A stretch of DNA of 9,730 bases from Methylovulum sp. (lineage in GTDB: Bacteria; Pseudomonadota; Gammaproteobacteria; Methylococcales; Methylomonadaceae), in NCBI GenBank assembly GCA_004299465.1, contig SCST01000389.1, forward strand, positions 1 to 9,730. Reading direction: 5' to 3'. Position 1 is the stretch's first letter. Every line of letters begins with the position of its first letter. This document shows, piece by piece, positions 1-8,575 of the stretch. Under the pieces are notes generated by a model that did no database searches, had not been told where the DNA came from, and saw nothing but the letters and a program-made list of their open reading frames with translations. The translations under genes were made by a program, and so were the position numbers.

Positions 1-3000
1 GCAGCCGACCCGATTCATGCCGTCATTCCAGTCGCCGCTCCCGATCAGCGGCAGGCCGTGCGCGCCCGTTTCCAGGCTCAGGTCCAGCGCACGGGCGCAA
101 TGCTCGAAAAGGCTCGCTTGCTGCAGGGATGGGGTAGGCTCGTAATAAACATCATCCTGTTCCGCCACTAGCGCCGCCCCTTCCAGAAACGGCACCGGCT
201 CGTCGAGTACACCGGTATCGCCGCTGACCTTGATATAGTGCAATACGGTGTATGGCAGCCAGACACGGTCGTCGGAAAAACGGGTGCGCACGCCACGACC
301 GGAGGGTGGATGCCACCAGTGTTGCACATCACCTTCAACAAACTGGCGTGCCGCGGCGCGAAGCAGGTGAGCGCGAGTCAGGTCGGGCCGGGTAACGACC
401 AGCGCCATGCCGTCCTGCAATTGATCGCGGAAGCCGAACGCTCCGCCCACCTGGTAAAAACCGGCCCTGGCCCATAGGCGGCAACTCAGGGTTTGATACA
501 GCAGCCAGCGGTTCAACAGAATATCGAGTTCCCGGTCCGGCGTTTTCACCTGGACCTTGGCTAGCACCTGCTCCCACGACTGCTTCACGTCAGTCAGTGT
601 TATTGCCGTTTCGGTTGCCCGATAACGCTGCACCAATTCGCACGCCTGGGCGCGATCGTTGCCTTGCCCCAGCAGGAAGACGATCTCGGTGCGTCCGTTA
701 GGCGCAAGCTCGATCACCGTCTGCAATGCAGCGCAAGGGTCCAGCCCCGCGCCGACGCGGTTTTTCAGCGTATTGGAATCCAGCAGCCCCGCCGGTGCAT
801 CCAGGCTCCCGTTGCGACCGATGAATTCAGCCCGGTCCCCGGTCCATCCGGTCTGCCGGCCGGCGAGATCGGCGAAGGCGATACGCCGGCCGAATTCCAC
901 GTCCCAGGGGTTGTAAGCGAACAGGGCGCCCGTTTCCGGGTCAAGTTCGGTGATGACATGAGCAGCGGTTACGCTACGCGAGGCACCGAGCACCCATTCG
1001 ACGTAGGCCGTAATCGATAGCCTGCGGCTACGCCCGGAAACATTCGTCAAGGTCAAAGACGAGATCTTGACCGGATCGTCCGGGCTGACGAATTGCAAAA
1101 GCTCGCTGTGAATCCCGTGGGAGATATGCTCAAAACGGCTATAGCCTTGCCCGTGGCGAATCACATAGCTCGCATTGTCAACCCGGATCGGCAGGGCGGT
1201 AGGACTCCATAATGCGTTCGTTTCATCGTCACGCAAATAGAATATTTCCCCAGGGGGATCGCTGACCGGGTCGTTCGACCACGGTGTTAACTGGTTTTCG
1301 CGGCTGTTACCGCACCAGGTGCAACCGCTGCCCAACTCCGACACCATAAAGCCGAACCCGGCATTGGCGATCACATTGATCCAGGGAGCCGGTGTCCACT
1401 GCCCGTTGTCGAGTACGATGACATATTCGCGCCCGTTATCGCTAAAGCCGCCGAGTCCGTTAAAAAATTCAAGCGGCGGGAGCGCCAACGGCGGCGAATA
1501 GGCTCCGGGAACGGGTCTGGGCCTGGCCGTAACGAATGCAGCCGCAGGGCGAGGGCGTCTTAACAATTGCTCGGCCAGGGTGCCCCGATTGCTGACGAGC
1601 ACCGCACGCGCGACAGTTTGCAGCAGTCGCCGCTCTTCTGTTGATAGTTGATCGACTCGCATGACAAAAATTGCACCCTGGTTGCCATGCTCCTGATGGA
1701 TTGAAAACGCCTGGTTTTCCCGCACCATGCCCTCCAATAGGGCTTGCAAATCCTCAACATAAGACAATTCCTTTTCGTTCAGGATCACAAGATCGACGGC
1801 AAGACCTTTCATACGCCAGTATTCGTGGGCGCGCAGCAATTGTTCGACGAGCGCGCGGTCTTCATACTCGGTTACGCGCAGCAAGACGATTGGCCGGTCT
1901 CCCGAGATGCCATATCGCCACAACCCGGTGACATTCAGCGTATTCGTCTGCATCAATTTGCCGGCTGAGCGTAGCGAGGGATCGGTATAGAGCAAGCGGT
2001 TTGCCAGGTCCTGAAACAGTTGGGCCTCGTCCGGTTTGGTACGCAGATGATGCAGTTGCACATGGGCGTGAGTCCACGCCATAGCGGACACGCGCTCGAA
2101 CGCTGCGACGTTGCGGTATTTATCGGCCAGCTCTTCCACGGCCTGGCGTGTGGTGGCGACCAGGGTCGTGAACGTCACATGCCGGGTTGCGCCCGCGGCA
2201 ATGCGAACCCGCGTGCGCAGACTGAATATCGGATCGAGAACGGCTCCGACTGTGTTAGTCAGCGGGCGGCCATCCATCACGGCAATCGGTTCGCGTAGCG
2301 TTTGCCCGCGTCCGACAAAGCGGGCCCGGTCGGTTTCGTATTGGAGTCCGTCGTCGGTTCGGCCGTCGGCCAGAACATGGGCCGCCCAGATGTCCGGGTC
2401 GCCGGCTGAGCGCCGGCGCCGCTGCGCGATCAGCGCGCGCGCCTGGGCTAGGTACTCGGTCTGGACGAATAGATTGGAAAAAGCAGGATGCGCTATGTCT
2501 GCCGGGAAGGGTGCGAGTACGATCTCGGCGTAGGACGTGAGTTCGATTTCCCTGGCGTTAAGCCCATTATTGGTCAGGCTCAGACGGCGGATTTCGGCAT
2601 CGTCCTCGGGTGAAACGACAATCTCCAGCGTACTGACGATGTCGCTGTCGGTGCGGGTGATACGGATACGGTCTTCAGCAAAGACCACCTCGTAGTCGTC
2701 GGGAGGCACTACCGTCGGCTGGTACCCCGCGGACCAAACCTGGCCGTTTGCGACATCGCGCAGATAGATATAACTGCCCCAGGCATCCCGTGTCACGTCT
2801 TCGCGCCAGCGCGTCACCGCGAGGTTCTTCCATAAGCTGTAGCCCGATCCGGCGGCGGTGATCATTACCGCGTAACGTCCGTTAGACAAGAGCCGGGTGG
2901 ACGGGATAAAAGATGTGGGCGAGGGCACGCGCCTGACCGGTGGCTGCACGGATTCCTTGATTTCGGAAAGGTCCAGCAGTACCGGCAGGCTGGCGGTATC

Positions 3001-6000
3001 CACGCCGGGCGGGATGCGTTCCTGCAGCAACAAGTCGGCCGCCAGGATCAGCGTCGCACGATGAAAGCGATGGCGCATTGCCCCGTTATGCACGACATTG
3101 GCGAAAGCCACCAGGGACATGCCCTGGTGATGGGCCATATAGCAGCGCACTATCGCGACACGCCGGCCTTCGGCAAGCCGGATCGGCGTGAAGTCGAGCG
3201 CTTCATAGAAGCCGAAGCGGCCCAATGCACCTTCTTTTTCCAGGCGATCGAAGTTTCCCACGGCGGCATGCGGGAAATACATCGCGGCCAGGGCCGTCGC
3301 GTAGGGGGCTATCACCAGGTCTTCGCCGAGTCCGCGCTTCATCCCGAGTCCGGGCACGCCAAAAGCGGCATATTGATAAGTAAAGAAGAGGTCGCGGCCG
3401 TTAAAAGCCGACTCCGAAACACCCCACGGCACACCGCGTTCCTTGCCGTATTCGATCTGTCGCTTCACGACCTGGCGGCAGGTTTGATCGAGCAGGCTGT
3501 AACGCGGGGTAAACATGACCAGGGAAGGCATCAGGTATTCGAACATCGATCCCGACCATGACAGCAACGCCGTGCCGTGCGCCGCGCGCGTCACCCGGCG
3601 GCCGAGGTGGAACCAGTGCGTGCCCGGCACATCGCGCTTGGCGATCGCGACGAAACTGGAAAGGCGCGCCTCGGAGGCCAGCAGGTCGTAATAGCTGGGA
3701 TCGAGCGCGCCTTCCATCACGCGGTACCCGATCGAGAACAAGTGGCATTGGGTATCATAAAGAAAGCTGAAATCCATTTCGTGGAATAAAGTGTCCATCT
3801 GTGCCGCCATGTTTTCCAGGCGTTCGGTGAGCGCTTCGGCCTGCTCTTGGGCACTCCGTAACCGTTGCGCCAGCGCTTTCAGTCCATCGGGAGTGGTGGT
3901 AGCGCCATCAAACGATGCCTCAAGATCGGCCAAACCCAGCGCATAGCAGCCGGCAAGCTCAGCCAGCCGGGTTTCCAGCGTTAACTGTTTACGGAACGCC
4001 GCCGGTTCCGCACCCGCGTCAAGTTGGGCCGCGAAATGAATCCAGGGCATCAGGAGATTCACATCGCGTACATGAGAACGGATGTCATCGCGCAGCAAGG
4101 TAACCCATGCCAGCACTTCGTTGTCGCCGGCGTCGCCGCGTTCGGCGCTATAGGCGCGTACCAGGTCATGCAGCGTATCGACATCGAGTGTCAACTGCCG
4201 CCATAAACGGCTCCATTCTTCCGGGTCAGCCGGATGGCTGCCGAAAAGTTCCCCGAGGACGCCGCCTTTTTGTCGCAGCTCTTTTAGCGTAACGGTGAGT
4301 GTACGCCGGTCATCGGTGATATTTGCGAGCGCGTCCATGAGCAGTTGATGGGTATCGGACAGGCCTGTCAATGCGGCGGATAGCTCTAGCGGCTGCCTCA
4401 GCATTTCCCGGCAGCCTTGCGCCAGCGTGAGCAGGTGCCCGGCCAGATTGCCGCTGTCCACGGTCGATACATACCGGGGTTCCAGGATATGCAGGTCGCC
4501 GGTATCGTACCAGTTATAAAAATGGCCGTGCAGACGCGGTAATGCGGTGAGTGTCGATAGCGTGGCTTCGAGCCGGTCGGCGGTGTCTATCAACCCGATC
4601 CAGCCGAAATCACGGGCGGCGGCGACGGACAACAGATAAAGACCGAAATTGGTCGGTGAACTGCGATGAGCGATAACAGGTTGCGGGTCTTCCTGGAAAT
4701 TATCCGGCGGCAGGTGGTGTTCCTCAGCCGTTACAAAGGTTGTAAAAAAGCGCCAGATACGTCTTCCGGCTAGGCGCAGCCGCACGCTATCCTGGGGTAA
4801 CAACAATTCGGCCGGATCCGGTTTGGGCGGCAGGCTCAACGCGCGGGCGACGACCGGTGCCAGCCACCATAACAGCAGGAACGGCGCCGCGACCTTAATG
4901 CCTGCCGGATTGAACAGCAACACCACGGCGCCGGCGGCAATGACGACTGTAGACGAGTGACCCAGGGGCCCGATAAGGTTCTTCAGTGCGTGACCTGCCG
5001 CGGCCTTTGCCTGCAAAGCGGTAACCCACTTCAGCAATTGCCGCCGGGTAATGAACAGCCGCACCAGGGTGCTGGCGATGGCGTCCATCATCCGCCAGGC
5101 GTGTTGCGAGAGCAAGGTCAACTCGACCAGGCTGTTGCTGAACGCCCACAGCACTTTCTCTGCCGCTGCACGCAGATGGACGCCCGGCGAGATGCCGCGA
5201 CGGGGCAAGCTGAGAACGCTCGTGACCGCCAGCAGCGTGGGCAAGGCCAACGCCGTCAGTACGAAGCCGATCAGCATCAACTGCGGCGCATCCGGGATAG
5301 CCCAGCTTGCGACCAATGCGAAGAAAGCGCCGGGGGCCGACAGGGAGCGGCGCAAATTGTCAAGCATCTTCCAGCGCCCGATGACGGGCATACCCTTGCC
5401 GCGAGATCCAAAAATCCAGGGTAACAGTTGCCAATCGCCTCTGGCCCAACGGTGCTCCCGCGATGCCGCCACCTCGGTATGGGAAGGGAATTCCTCGAAA
5501 AATTCGACATCGCTAACCAGTCCGCAGCGGACATAGACGCTCTCGAACAAGTCATGACTGAGTTGGGTGTTGTCCGGCACGCGTCCGGCCAGCGCCGCTT
5601 CGAAACTGTCGACATGATACAGGCCCTTGCCGCTGTATGTGCTCAATGAGAACAAGTCCTGGTAAAGTTCGGATACCGTGCTGGAGTAGGCGTCGGTGCC
5701 GGACGCCCCGGCAAAAATCCGGTGGAACATCGAGTGCTCCTGCCGTAACGGCAGGGTCGGCGTTATGCGTGGCTGGAGGATGCCGTAGCCATCGATGACA
5801 CACCGGCTGTCCTGGTCGAATACCGGACGGTTCAAGGGATGGGCGGCCACACCCACCAGTTGGGAGACGACGCCCATCGGCAATTTCGTATCGGCATCGA
5901 GGGTAATGACATAACAGACATCTGGCGGTGCTGTGGCCGTCCGTCCATCTATCGGCAAAAAAGACGTATCGGCGGCGCCGCGCAACAGGCGGTTGAACTC

Positions 6001-7767
6001 ATGGAGCTTGCCGCGTTTGCGTTCCCAGCCCATCCACTTGCCTTCGCCGGGGTTCCACAAACGTTTGCGGTGGAACACAAAAAATCGTTGCCCCCCGTAT
6101 TTGGCGTTGAGTGCAGTTACCAAAGTAGCGGCCAAGCTCAGCAGCTTGTCGTCGTCCGGCATCGTTTCCAGTTCCGCATCGCTCCAATCGGACAACAGCG
6201 CAAAGCGCACCTCGCCGTCCGGGTTGGAAAGATAACGGATCTCCATCTGCTCGACCTGGTCTTTTACCCCGGCTTCGCCGGTGAACAGCGTCGGTACGAC
6301 GACGAAGGTGCTCAGCGCTTCAGGCACTCCGTCCTTCAGTTCGAGTCGCGGTAAATGACGTGGCGGAAGAGCCGCAATGATAAACCGGTTCACCAGGCCG
6401 ACAGCGATATCCGATGCCGGGAACACGCCGAACAGCGCGAGCAGGCATAGCGAAAATCCGCTGAGTCCGGCGGCAAGGCTCGCGCTCAAAGGCAGTGTGA
6501 GCAACAGCCCGGTCAGCAGGATCAGGCTGCCCACATAAGCGAATCCCGCGTGGGCGACATAGGCGCGCAGCAGGTGCTGTTTTAACGAAGGCCGGTAATC
6601 GACTTCCCGTTCGAACGCATAGCGACTAGCGCCGATCAGGTAATAGCCTGGTTCCTGCAGGCGTCCGTCGGTAGCGGACTGCTCGCCGATGCGCTGGGCC
6701 TTGGCGATCACCTTGTCCGCAATCTCTACTTCGGAATACGGCGAGCGCCTGGCAAGTTCCTCAATCGCGTGACGGTAACGATCGCGGGTCAGGAAATCCA
6801 TCGCACCGTAACCGTCGTGAGCGCGCAGGCGTTTGTCCACCAGGCTTGCGTCCTCGACGAACCGGGGCCATTCGAAAGCGGAGATGGCGCGCATGCTGGT
6901 GATGATGTTGCGGACCGTCAGGTTATCGGCGATCTGGTCGGCGTGCTCCCGGTGCACGATGTCATCGAGGCTGACACCTTGCTCGACTAGCCAGTCATTC
7001 AGGAAATCCAGCGAGAGTGCGACGCCCGAATGGGGATCGTGCAGACGCTGCAATATCTGGACTGCGTAAGCCTGACGCAACGGGGCATCGGGTAATAGCG
7101 CTACGGGGAACACCGGGTCCGGCTGATCGCTTCGGGCGGCGATTTGTTCGAGCTGATCGACAAACTCGTCCGCCAACCGACGGCCGGTTTGGGAATGCAT
7201 AATGCGAACGGCCAGGCGGCGAAGATTATCGACCAGCAATATCCGCAGGGTAATCGGTATCGCCCAGAGTTCGCCGAGCGTGAGCGGTTCAACGTTTTGA
7301 TAGGCCTCCACGAAGTGCGTCAGCAATTCCGGGGCAAAGCGGCTGTCGGTATGGGCCACCAATGCCCAGACGATACCGTAGACGCGGGGGAAGCCTGCGA
7401 GCACGCCTTCGGCCAACTTGGGCAATTCACGGTAATAACTTTCAGGCAAGTCGATGTGGATGTCGCTGACCTGCTCTTCGATCACATGAAAATTATCCAG
7501 CAGCCATTCCGCCGCCGGTGTGATCGCGTGTTGCTCGCGCACTTCCCTGGCGATGGCTTTATAGGCTTCAAGCAATGCCAGGGAATTATCATACACCCGC
7601 GGGATCAGTTTTCGTCCTTCCTTACGGCTACTGACTTTTTGCGCTTGCGCCAGACTCACCGCATGCTGTGCCAGCCGTTCGGTGCTGAACAACTCGAAGC
7701 GGATGGGTTCCTCCCCACCCGGATGCTCGACTCTGACATGCTGTCTTCGTTCTCGCCATTTTGTCAT
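1..7767 (-). CDS. ndvB: Cyclic beta-1,2-glucan synthase (NdvB/ChvB/Cgs type), C-terminus cut by window edge
   Basis: Inner-membrane enzyme that builds cyclic beta-1,2-glucan from UDP-glucose: self-glucosylation, elongation, phosphorolytic length control and cyclisation. The frame is open for 2589 codons without a stop; known family members are roughly 2800-2900 aa, so a few hundred residues are missing. The start is ATG at 7767, preceded by GGAG with a 9-nt spacer, and is followed by the family-like ELFSTERLAQHA near residue 25. Hydrophobic segments lie near 409-455, 812-857 and 938-978. The GT84 domain shows LDADT (D624, D626), SHDLFE (D739) and an RxxRW motif (R770-W774). The glycoamylase-like region runs from about MDFSFLYD (1331) to HHQGMSL (1546-1552). 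Two GH94-type sandwich regions start near 1640 and 2145; the second has NSRENQLTPWSNDPVSD. The window stops in the GH94 catalytic motif GSGDWNDGMN (2576-2585). No frameshift was seen. Product identity is near certain; the symbol is by family. Confidence 0.96.
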   Translation of the reverse strand, partial: MTKWRERRQHVRVEHPGGEEPIRFELFSTERLAQHAVSLAQAQKVSSRKEGRKLIPRVYDNSLALLEAYKAIAREVREQHAITPAAEWLLDNFHVIEEQVSDIHIDLPESYYRELPKLAEGVLAGFPRVYGIVWALVAHTDSRFAPELLTHFVEAYQNVEPLTLGELWAIPITLRILLVDNLRRLAVRIMHSQTGRRLADEFVDQLEQIAARSDQPDPVFPVALLPDAPLRQAYAVQILQRLHDPHSGVALSLDFLNDWLVEQGVSLDDIVHREHADQIADNLTVRNIITSMRAISAFEWPRFVEDASLVDKRLRAHDGYGAMDFLTRDRYRHAIEELARRSPYSEVEIADKVIAKAQRIGEQSATDGRLQEPGYYLIGASRYAFEREVDYRPSLKQHLLRAYVAHAGFAYVGSLILLTGLLLTLPLSASLAAGLSGFSLCLLALFGVFPASDIAVGLVNRFIIAALPPRHLPRLELKDGVPEALSTFVVVPTLFTGEAGVKDQVEQMEIRYLSNPDGEVRFALLSDWSDAELETMPDDDKLLSLAATLVTALNAKYGGQRFFVFHRKRLWNPGEGKWMGWERKRGKLHEFNRLLRGAADTSFLPIDGRTATAPPDVCYVITLDADTKLPMGVVSQLVGVAAHPLNRPVFDQDSRCVIDGYGILQPRITPTLPLRQEHSMFHRIFAGASGTDAYSSTVSELYQDLFSLSTYSGKGLYHVDSFEAALAGRVPDNTQLSHDLFESVYVRCGLVSDVEFFEEFPSHTEVAASREHRWARGDWQLLPWIFGSRGKGMPVIGRWKMLDNLRRSLSAPGAFFALVASWAIPDAPQLMLIGFVLTALALPTLLAVTSVLSLPRRGISPGVHLRAAAEKVLWAFSNSLVELTLLSQHAWRMMDAIASTLVRLFITRRQLLKWVTALQAKAAAGHALKNLIGPLGHSSTVVIAAGAVVLLFNPAGIKVAAPFLLLWWLAPVVARALSLPPKPDPAELLLPQDSVRLRLAGRRIWRFFTTFVTAEEHHLPPDNFQEDPQPVIAHRSSPTNFGLYLLSVAAARDFGWIGLIDTADRLEATLSTLTALPRLHGHFYNWYDTGDLHILEPRYVSTVDSGNLAGHLLTLAQGCREMLRQPLELSAALTGLSDTHQLLMDALANITDDRRTLTVTLKELRQKGGVLGELFGSHPADPEEWSRLWRQLTLDVDTLHDLVRAYSAERGDAGDNEVLAWVTLLRDDIRSHVRDVNLLMPWIHFAAQLDAGAEPAAFRKQLTLETRLAELAGCYALGLADLEASFDGATTTPDGLKALAQRLRSAQEQAEALTERLENMAAQMDTLFHEMDFSFLYDTQCHLFSIGYRVMEGALDPSYYDLLASEARLSSFVAIAKRDVPGTHWFHLGRRVTRAAHGTALLSWSGSMFEYLMPSLVMFTPRYSLLDQTCRQVVKRQIEYGKERGVPWGVSESAFNGRDLFFTYQYAAFGVPGLGMKRGLGEDLVIAPYATALAAMYFPHAAVGNFDRLEKEGALGRFGFYEALDFTPIRLAEGRRVAIVRCYMAHHQGMSLVAFANVVHNGAMRHRFHRATLILAADLLLQERIPPGVDTASLPVLLDLSEIKESVQPPVRRVPSPTSFIPSTRLLSNGRYAVMITAAGSGYSLWKNLAVTRWREDVTRDAWGSYIYLRDVANGQVWSAGYQPTVVPPDDYEVVFAEDRIRITRTDSDIVSTLEIVVSPEDDAEIRRLSLTNNGLNAREIELTSYAEIVLAPFPADIAHPAFSNLFVQTEYLAQARALIAQRRRRSAGDPDIWAAHVLADGRTDDGLQYETDRARFVGRGQTLREPIAVMDGRPLTNTVGAVLDPIFSLRTRVRIAAGATRHVTFTTLVATTRQAVEELADKYRNVAAFERVSAMAWTHAHVQLHHLRTKPDEAQLFQDLANRLLYTDPSLRSAGKLMQTNTLNVTGLWRYGISGDRPIVLLRVTEYEDRALVEQLLRAHEYWRMKGLAVDLVILNEKELSYVEDLQALLEGMVRENQAFSIHQEHGNQGAIFVMRVDQLSTEERRLLQTVARAVLVSNRGTLAEQLLRRPRPAAAFVTARPRPVPGAYSPPLALPPLEFFNGLGGFSDNGREYVIVLDNGQWTPAPWINVIANAGFGFMVSELGSGCTWCGNSRENQLTPWSNDPVSDPPGEIFYLRDDETNALWSPTALPIRVDNASYVIRHGQGYSRFEHISHGIHSELLQFVSPDDPVKISSLTLTNVSGRSRRLSITAYVEWVLGASRSVTAAHVITELDPETGALFAYNPWDVEFGRRIAFADLAGRQTGWTGDRAEFIGRNGSLDAPAGLLDSNTLKNRVGAGLDPCAALQTVIELAPNGRTEIVFLLGQGNDRAQACELVQRYRATETAITLTDVKQSWEQVLAKVQVKTPDRELDILLNRWLLYQTLSCRLWARAGFYQVGGAFGFRDQLQDGMALVVTRPDLTRAHLLRAAARQFVEGDVQHWWHPPSGRGVRTRFSDDRVWLPYTVLHYIKVSGDTGVLDEPVPFLEGAALVAEQDDVYYEPTPSLQQASLFEHCARALDLSLETGAHGLPLIGSGDWNDGMNRVGC

Positions 7768-7785
7768 GCTGATTTTCTCCGAACC

Positions 7786-7851
7786 AAATAAAAATTAAGC
7801 GAGTCGCCGGCGGTGACAGATTTGAGTATCCCCGTCACTCAGCGACTCGCT
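7786..7851 (-). terminator. Terminator-like hairpin in the ndvB leader (possible attenuator)
   Basis: On the minus strand AGCGAGTCGC (7851-7842) pairs perfectly with GCGACTCGCT (7807-7798). An inner 5-bp stem GTGAC/GTCAC (7838-7834 with 7817-7813) closes a 16-nt loop. The stem is followed at once by TAATTTTTATTT, a T-rich tract ending about 19 nt before the ndvB start. The geometry is that of a Rho-independent terminator. It sits in front of ndvB in the same orientation, so it either ends upstream transcription or regulates entry into ndvB. The structure is visible; the regulatory role is inference. Confidence 0.6.
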
Positions 7852-8041
7852 AATGGCGATCCTTGTTTGGCCGGGGTTTCCTGTCGATTGTTCCGACTCA
7901 GCCAAGTGAAAGTATTGCCAACAGGGAACAGGCCGGTAAAAGAGAAGAGTAATTTTTGGATGTTTTCAGAACACTTTCACAGTCTCAATAGTAATCCGCA
8001 AATGACTCGATGCCCAGTATGCAGTCTGGATCGCCGTTAGC
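7849..8041. repeat. 14-bp inverted repeat pair bracketing the ndvB leader
   Basis: GCTAATGGCGATCC at 7849-7862 is the reverse complement of GGATCGCCGTTAGC at 8028-8041 with one mismatch (13 of 14). The arms are 165 bp apart. The inner arm overlaps the outer 3 bp of the terminator-like hairpin. The distal arm can also fold locally: ATCGCC at 8030-8035 with GGCGAT at 8044-8049. It may be an alternative RNA pairing or a relic of an inserted element. Confidence 0.5.
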
Positions 8042-8070
8042 ATGGCGATTCAGGCTACCTAATCAGGGCG

Positions 8071-8092
8071 CATAAACAGAACATAAACAGAA
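8071..8092. repeat. Perfect 11-bp tandem repeat (two copies)
   Basis: CATAAACAGAA occurs twice head to tail (8071-8081 and 8082-8092), 15 bp beyond the DUF3309 stop codon and about 300 bp upstream of ndvB. The period is one helical turn, as for tandem protein-binding half-sites, but two copies may also be chance or polymerase slippage. Confidence 0.45.
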
Positions 8093-8107
8093 TGGTTGGT
8101 TTCGCGG

Positions 8108-8266
8108 TTAGATTATGCCTAATAAGACCAAGACCAGTAAGATGATCAAGACCAACCCGAGTCCTCCGCTGGGGCCATAACCCCATCCCCGGCTATGCGG
8201 CCAAGTTGGAATGACTCCAATAAGCATCAGGATAATAATTATGAGTAAGATTGTGCCAAGTGACAT
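8108..8266 (-). CDS. Small DUF3309-family membrane protein
   Basis: A 52-residue protein. An N-terminal hydrophobic segment (about residues 4-19) is followed by the short polar motif PTWPHSRGWGYGPSGG (20-35) and a second hydrophobic segment (36-52). This two-helix hairpin with a W/H/S/G-rich linker matches my recollection of DUF3309, a family of about 50 aa in Proteobacteria with no established function. It probably sits in the inner membrane. The start is ATG at 8266 with AGGAG (8274-8278) 7 nt upstream; the stop is TAA. It lies downstream of the DUF3096 gene on the same strand, with a terminator in the 78-bp gap, so its expression depends on read-through or on a promoter I could not identify. 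The protein ends directly at the second helix. Confidence 0.88.
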   Translation of the reverse strand: MSLGTILLIIIILMLIGVIPTWPHSRGWGYGPSGGLGLVLIILLVLVLLGII

Positions 8267-8295
8267 GATAGTGCTCCTGTTAGTGAAAGAACGTC

Positions 8296-8320
8296 AAATT
8301 AAAAGCCGTTCTAAAACGGC
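8296..8320 (-). terminator. Rho-independent terminator after the DUF3096 gene
   Basis: On the minus strand GCCGTT (8320-8315) and AACGGC (8310-8305) form a perfect 6-bp stem with the 4-nt loop TTAG, followed by TTTTAATTT. It begins 24 nt after the DUF3096 stop. It should end or reduce transcription before the DUF3309 gene. Confidence 0.7.
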
Positions 8321-8344
8321 GTACTGATCCTTGGGATTGCTCCT

Positions 8345-8485
8345 TCATGTGAGGCTATGGTGCGTTAGCCCCAAGACACCCACGACGATCAAATACACGG
8401 CCACAAAATAATTTAAAAACCTCGGTACCAGCAAAATCAATATGCCTATCACAAGAGCCAGTAAGGGTTCGATCGCAATATTCAT
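8345..8485 (-). CDS. Small DUF3096-family membrane protein
   Basis: A 46-residue, strongly hydrophobic protein. It has two predicted membrane stretches (about 7-20 and 26-40) joined by PRFLNYFV, where an Arg and Asn sit at the turn. The pattern ALVIGILILLVPRFLNY followed by a YLIVVGVLGL segment matches my memory of DUF3096, a short inner-membrane family of unknown function often found near stress genes. The ATG at 8485 has an ideal Shine-Dalgarno, AAGGAGG (8492-8498), 6 nt upstream, predicting strong translation. The stop TGA at 8345-8347 is followed by a terminator. The coiled-coil gene lies 88 bp upstream on the same strand, so co-transcription is plausible. Confidence 0.87.
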   Translation of the reverse strand: MNIAIEPLLALVIGILILLVPRFLNYFVAVYLIVVGVLGLTHHSLT

Positions 8486-8551
8486 GGGAAGCCTCCTTAG
8501 ATAAGAAAAAATAGCTTAGCGGCAGAATCTGGGTCAGACAGGATAGGTACC

Positions 8552-8575
8552 GAGCATAAGGCCGGCCTTTGGCTC
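8552..8575. repeat. 24-bp interrupted palindrome over the coiled-coil gene stop
   Basis: The perfect 12-bp palindrome AAGGCCGGCCTT (8558-8569) is flanked symmetrically by GAGC (8552-8555) and GCTC (8572-8575). It overlaps the TGA of the coiled-coil gene. There is no T-run directly after it on either strand, so it is not a classical terminator. It could protect the mRNA 3' end or bind a dimeric protein; both are guesses. Confidence 0.45.

Larger units (their letters stand above)
7768..8107. other. ndvB upstream/leader region without a gene
   Basis: This 340-bp spacer between the DUF3309 gene and ndvB is AT-richer than the coding DNA. It contains the ndvB ribosome-binding site, a terminator-like hairpin, a 14-bp inverted repeat and an 11-bp tandem repeat, each listed separately. 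A weak 8-bp inverted repeat (GTGAAAGT 7906-7913, ACTTTCAC 7973-7980) is also present. I found no convincing sigma-70 promoter by eye. A 75-codon plus-strand frame at 7813-8040 crosses the repeats and has no recognisable product. Confidence 0.6.

Noticed and set aside
3061..3561. 166-codon plus-strand open frame
   Set aside because: It is antisense to the glycoamylase-like domain, across the HHQGMSL codons. Its composition reflects the opposite strand.
4957..5536. Overlapping plus-strand frames of 155 and 161 codons
   Set aside because: Both are antisense to ndvB membrane and GT84 segments, and the Gln/Arg-rich composition is typical of shadow frames.
5839..6354. 171-codon plus-strand open frame
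   Set aside because: It is antisense to the GT84 domain of ndvB, including the LDADT codons, and has no recognisable domain.
7144..7791. 215-codon plus-strand open frame
   Set aside because: It is antisense to the N-terminal part of ndvB, whose protein carries clear family motifs. Long antisense frames are expected in GC-rich coding DNA, and this one shows no recognisable domain.
7813..8040. 75-codon plus-strand frame in the ndvB leader
   Set aside because: It crosses the terminator-like hairpin and both arms of the 14-bp inverted repeat, has no clear ribosome-binding site, and gives no recognisable protein.
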